Assembly (NCBI GenBank): GCA_902729315.2
Contig: LR746272.1
Span: 8,295,327 to 8,359,326 of the forward strand
DNA length: 64,000 nt
Direction of reading: 5' to 3'
From: Spirodela intermedia
Lineage: Eukaryota > Streptophyta > Magnoliopsida > Alismatales > Araceae
The position numbers and the translations under genes were made by a program. Positions 60,743 to 64,000 of this stretch are shown piece after piece (the stretch's first letter is position 1; every line of letters begins with the position of its first letter). The notes beneath the pieces were generated by a model. It did not search any database and had not been told where the DNA came from. It saw only the letters and a program-made list of their open reading frames with translations.

Positions 60743-63481
60743 ATGTCGATCGACGAGCTGAACGATGAGATGGTGCGGAGCATGTCCGTCGGTGCTGCTT
60801 TCACAGATTACGTGTGTGCCGAGGCTTCGTTTGCTTTATCTCCTGTATATTGTCCCTTATTTTTCTCTCGAATTATTTAATTATATATCTCCTCGTTTTT
60901 CTATATTGCAACTTGTTTCTATCTTTATTGAACTCAAGATCGATTATAATTCAGTCTTGTGGAACCCGATGGTCTAGAAATTATGCACCTCTAGCGTTCC
61001 ATTGGATTTCTTATTTTTTTAGATGTTCATTGGTCAAATGATGCTGTGAGTACGGTTTTTCAGCTTGGAAAGATTAACTCTCTGGACTTTCATCGCAAGG
61101 ACGATCTTCTGGTCACTGCAAGCGAGGATGATTCTATACGCCTCTATGACATTGCCAATGCTAAGTAAGTTTTCAGAGATAATCGCATCATAAAACGAGC
61201 GATTAATTTAAAATGTTTACGGTGCTCCCAGTTATTTTTCTGGTTCATTATTGAGATTATATATGCTTCGTTGGTTAATATCATCAGTTATTCTGCCGTA
61301 GGAAAAGCAACTCTATGAGCCATGCCTTTTTCTAGTAGTTATTATTTATTTTTCTGTGTCAAATTCTTATACATTTTGGTTTGTCTCGGTCGTCAACATT
61401 GCAATTTCCAGAAGTTGTAATCATGCCTCAGTTGACTGCAGATTTTCCGTCAGATTGAGCCAAAAGCTATTTTCTTTCTATTTTTTTGTTTGGTTTTGGC
61501 CTGTCTACGCACTGCATTAGCATCCATTCTTAGAAGTTTGTGGCTGCATTTTTTTTTATCTTCAAGTTCTATTGTAAACCATCACACTATTGAGTCTCTT
61601 CCTGATATCTTTTAGTGATCTTCTGGTTTCTCACTATCTTGATGAATCACTTCAAGCCAAAAGTTTTGCAATGTGTAGAATGAATGTGGATTATGGGCAA
61701 CATAGACGATATAATTTTTTAATTTTCCGAAAAACTCCTTCAGGAATTCAGGGTGTCGATATTATAGTCAACGTATTGGGAGACTTCTACTGAAGTTCCA
61801 ATGTTTTTTTACGGAGCTCTAACAATTGTCAATATGTTTTTCACGTGTTTGTGATGGCCACAAAAAGTAGCAACTTCTCATGCCAGCAAAGGGATTTCTC
61901 GGATAAGTCAGGAGAAAGTGGGGCAGAACCCAGGGAAATGCGACAAACTGATTGTTTTAGTTGTTTGATCTATCCTCCTTAAATGCGAATAGATCTATGC
62001 TCTCCTACCGTCATATATTTGCATAGCCTTGAGTTTGCGTTACACAGAAATTGGAGCACCATTGTCCTACCTCTGCATTTAGTAGGAGCATTTTGGCAAA
62101 CAGTACCAACTGCGTTAGAAGAGCTTGGATAAATTTTTTGTCTAAAAGCTCTTTCGATTCTTAAATTAGATTTCTATTGGTCTGATTACTGGCTGTAAAT
62201 AGCCGTTGTACATAGATAGATTTATATCTATTCATGGCTATATTTCTTCAAACGTTGGTGATAAATCGTAACATGTGGTTTAGCATCTATTTAATATGAT
62301 TTCTCTGTTCAAGTGCTAAACTTCTCAAGAAGCTAACATTTGTGGTTCAAAACTCAGGCTGCTGAAGACTACTTATCATAAAAAGCATGGTGCAGATCGG
62401 ATATGCTTCACTCACCACCCAAGTTGTGTCATATGCTCTTCAAGACACAGTTTGGAGTCAAAAGGTGATGCTATTCTAAACATCATTTACAGCTGGATGT
62501 TTGGTGCCTTTTGGAATGTTAATTCTAAGTTGCATGTTATATTCCCTCTAGCTTGTCTTTAATGAGCTTTTGTTTTTCATATAGCCAGTTTGTTAAAATG
62601 TAAACTGAAAAAATTAAGGATACCACTGGATTGCTGCTTTGAGATTGCGGCCTCAGTTCTATTTCCATTACAATTTCAATGAATTCCAAAGAAGTTGATG
62701 AATTCCTCTTACTTCCTTTTTATGGTCTCGTTCATATGGATCTAATGATCCGACCTATTTTCCATCTTCTCCAGAGTTTCTCCGTTATCTTTCCATGTAT
62801 GATAACCGGTGCCTCCGCTATTTTAAGGGTCACAGTGAGAGGTGGGTGTGTTGCAACGAAATGATTTTACGCTATATGCTCATTTTCTAACACAAACCAT
62901 TATCTTTGGTTGTAGAATTGTTTCGCTTTGCATGTCTCCCGTTAATGACAGCTTTATGTCAGGATCTCTCGACCATAGTGTAAGAATATGGGATCTGCGT
63001 GTTAATGCTTGCCAGGTTAGACGCTGTGCTATCTACATATGTGCAATTCGTACAAAAGGCATTTTCACTACCAGAAATTCAACCAATTGAAACGCGGTTG
63101 CCTTTGTTCATGTTGTTTTTAATATTATTTTGTTCTCACAGTATTAGTTTGTGCAGGGACTTCTGCGCTTACGTGGTAGGCCTACTGTTGCATTTGATCA
63201 GCAGGGCCTTGTTTTTGCAGTAGCGATGGAAGGGGGTGCCATTAAGCTGTTTGACTCCCGTTCATATGACAAGGCTAGTACTTGATTCCAGATCGTTGTA
63301 CTTATCTAATCATAGGTTTTCCTGATCATTTTGCATACTGCAGGGGCCATTTGATACCTTTTTTGTGGGTGGAGATACAGCCGAGGTCTGTGATATCAAA
63401 TTTAGCAATGATGGCAAGTCCATGCTTTTGACAACAACGAACAATAACATCTATGTTCTTGATGCTTATGGAGGGGATAAG
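60743..63481 (+). CDS. SWD2/WDR82-like WD40 protein (COMPASS component), partial, first 233 residues
   Basis: Seven exons in the window: 60743-60811, 61064-61164, 62358-62464, 62775-62841, 62916-63015, 63157-63273, 63344-63481. The product is [20 protein letters not shown] followed by WD40 blades such as [80 protein letters not shown] and [20 protein letters not shown]. It matches the plant S2LA/APRF1 (SWD2-like) family, a core subunit of histone H3K4 methyltransferase (COMPASS) and of CPF-linked phosphatase complexes in yeast. The sixth intron uses a GC donor: AAG then GCTAGT at 63274, with the acceptor at 63341-63343. The only nearby GT donor would introduce a stop. The remaining blades (about 100 residues in the family) lie beyond 64000. 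The frame is intact up to the last donor at 63482. Confidence 0.93.
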
Positions 63482-64000
63482 GTTAGTCCCCTATCTCATT
63501 TCTGGAGTAACCTAATCTCATCGTCGGGAACTAATCCACTCACATCTGTATGCATTATGAAGCTACTATTGGGTTTTATAGCATATCAATGTCTTGATGT
63601 CAAAAATATGTAAATAACAGGAGTTGCTCTTGGTGGGTACTTGACGGATTTTTTATGATGACTGTAGTTTGGGAGTGTGACTAGTGATCCTTCTCAATCA
63701 GATCCACATACCCTTGATTTATAAGGGTGAAAGAATACGTTGATATTACCTTAACTAGAGGTTAGCAGGGAGCCGGTAACCTTGAGCTATATCCCGACAT
63801 CGTCGAAATTTCTTTGATGTTCGGCAACTATGCTCTGATGAATCTATAATCCTCAGACCAATACGTCTCTGATATACTTTCATGGACTCAATCAGTACCC
63901 ACCATCCTAGTGGTTTCGTCCTATGAATGTATACCATAATCTCCTCACCACTCCATGAACTACTTATGGTCTACTTATGGCCGCGTTATCTTAACCAGCT
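63482..64000 (+). other. Start of an intron of the SWD2-like gene, running off the window
   Basis: Opens with GTTAGT after GGGGATAAG. No further WD40 exon is visible before the end. A 60-codon minus-strand open frame at 63755-63937 has no recognised similarity. Confidence 0.6.

Overview
The window is nuclear DNA from a land plant, almost certainly an angiosperm. Coding exons are short, joined by canonical GT-AG introns that are T-rich and sometimes several kb long. The recognisable proteins are plant-type: kinesin-light-chain-related, HT1-like Raf kinase, CASP-like, SIS3-type RING ligase, an AIR9-related A9-domain protein, a P-class PPR, AP-1 mu and SWD2/WDR82. Several single-exon or first-exon regions are very GC-rich while introns are AT-rich. 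(GA)n tracts recur near gene 5' ends. The sequence does not fix the lineage. I rebuilt exon-intron structures by hand from splice sites, reading phase and family similarity.

Layout. 397-8168 (minus): a 13-exon gene for a beta-barrel-like protein of about 381 aa that I cannot name, with a local tandem duplication in intron 7. 9882-12009 (minus): KLCR/CMU-type TPR protein, 2 exons. 13280-13810: a diverged tandem duplication in which each copy ends in a (GA)n tract, the second abutting the kinase stop codon. 13819-17852 (minus): HT1-like Raf kinase, 3 exons. 19984-21232 (minus): CASP-like protein with a duplicated proline-rich segment. 21672-26786 (minus): SIS3-type membrane RING-H2 ligase, 10 exons. 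27784-51939 (plus): a 20-exon, 24-kb gene for a coiled-coil protein with a C-terminal AIR9-type A9 domain. Its introns hold two degenerate antisense LINE fragments and an antisense two-exon coding-like island. 52396-52645: a nearly perfect long inverted repeat. 53345-55132 (minus): intronless PPR gene. 55315-59973 (minus): AP-1 complex mu subunit, 11 exons, 428 aa. 60743 onward (plus): SWD2/WDR82-like WD40 protein, seven exons present, running off the right edge.

The genes do not form one pathway. Several act in trafficking, the cell cortex or signalling (AP-1 mu, KLCR/CMU, the A9 protein, CASP-like, HT1-like kinase, SIS3). Two pairs are divergent and may share promoter space (SIS3/A9 gene and AP-1 mu/SWD2). 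No CRISPR array, rRNA or convincing tRNA was seen. The least explained features are the 52.4-52.6 kb hairpin, the antisense exon pair at 50.1-50.5 kb, and the unnamed beta-barrel-like gene.
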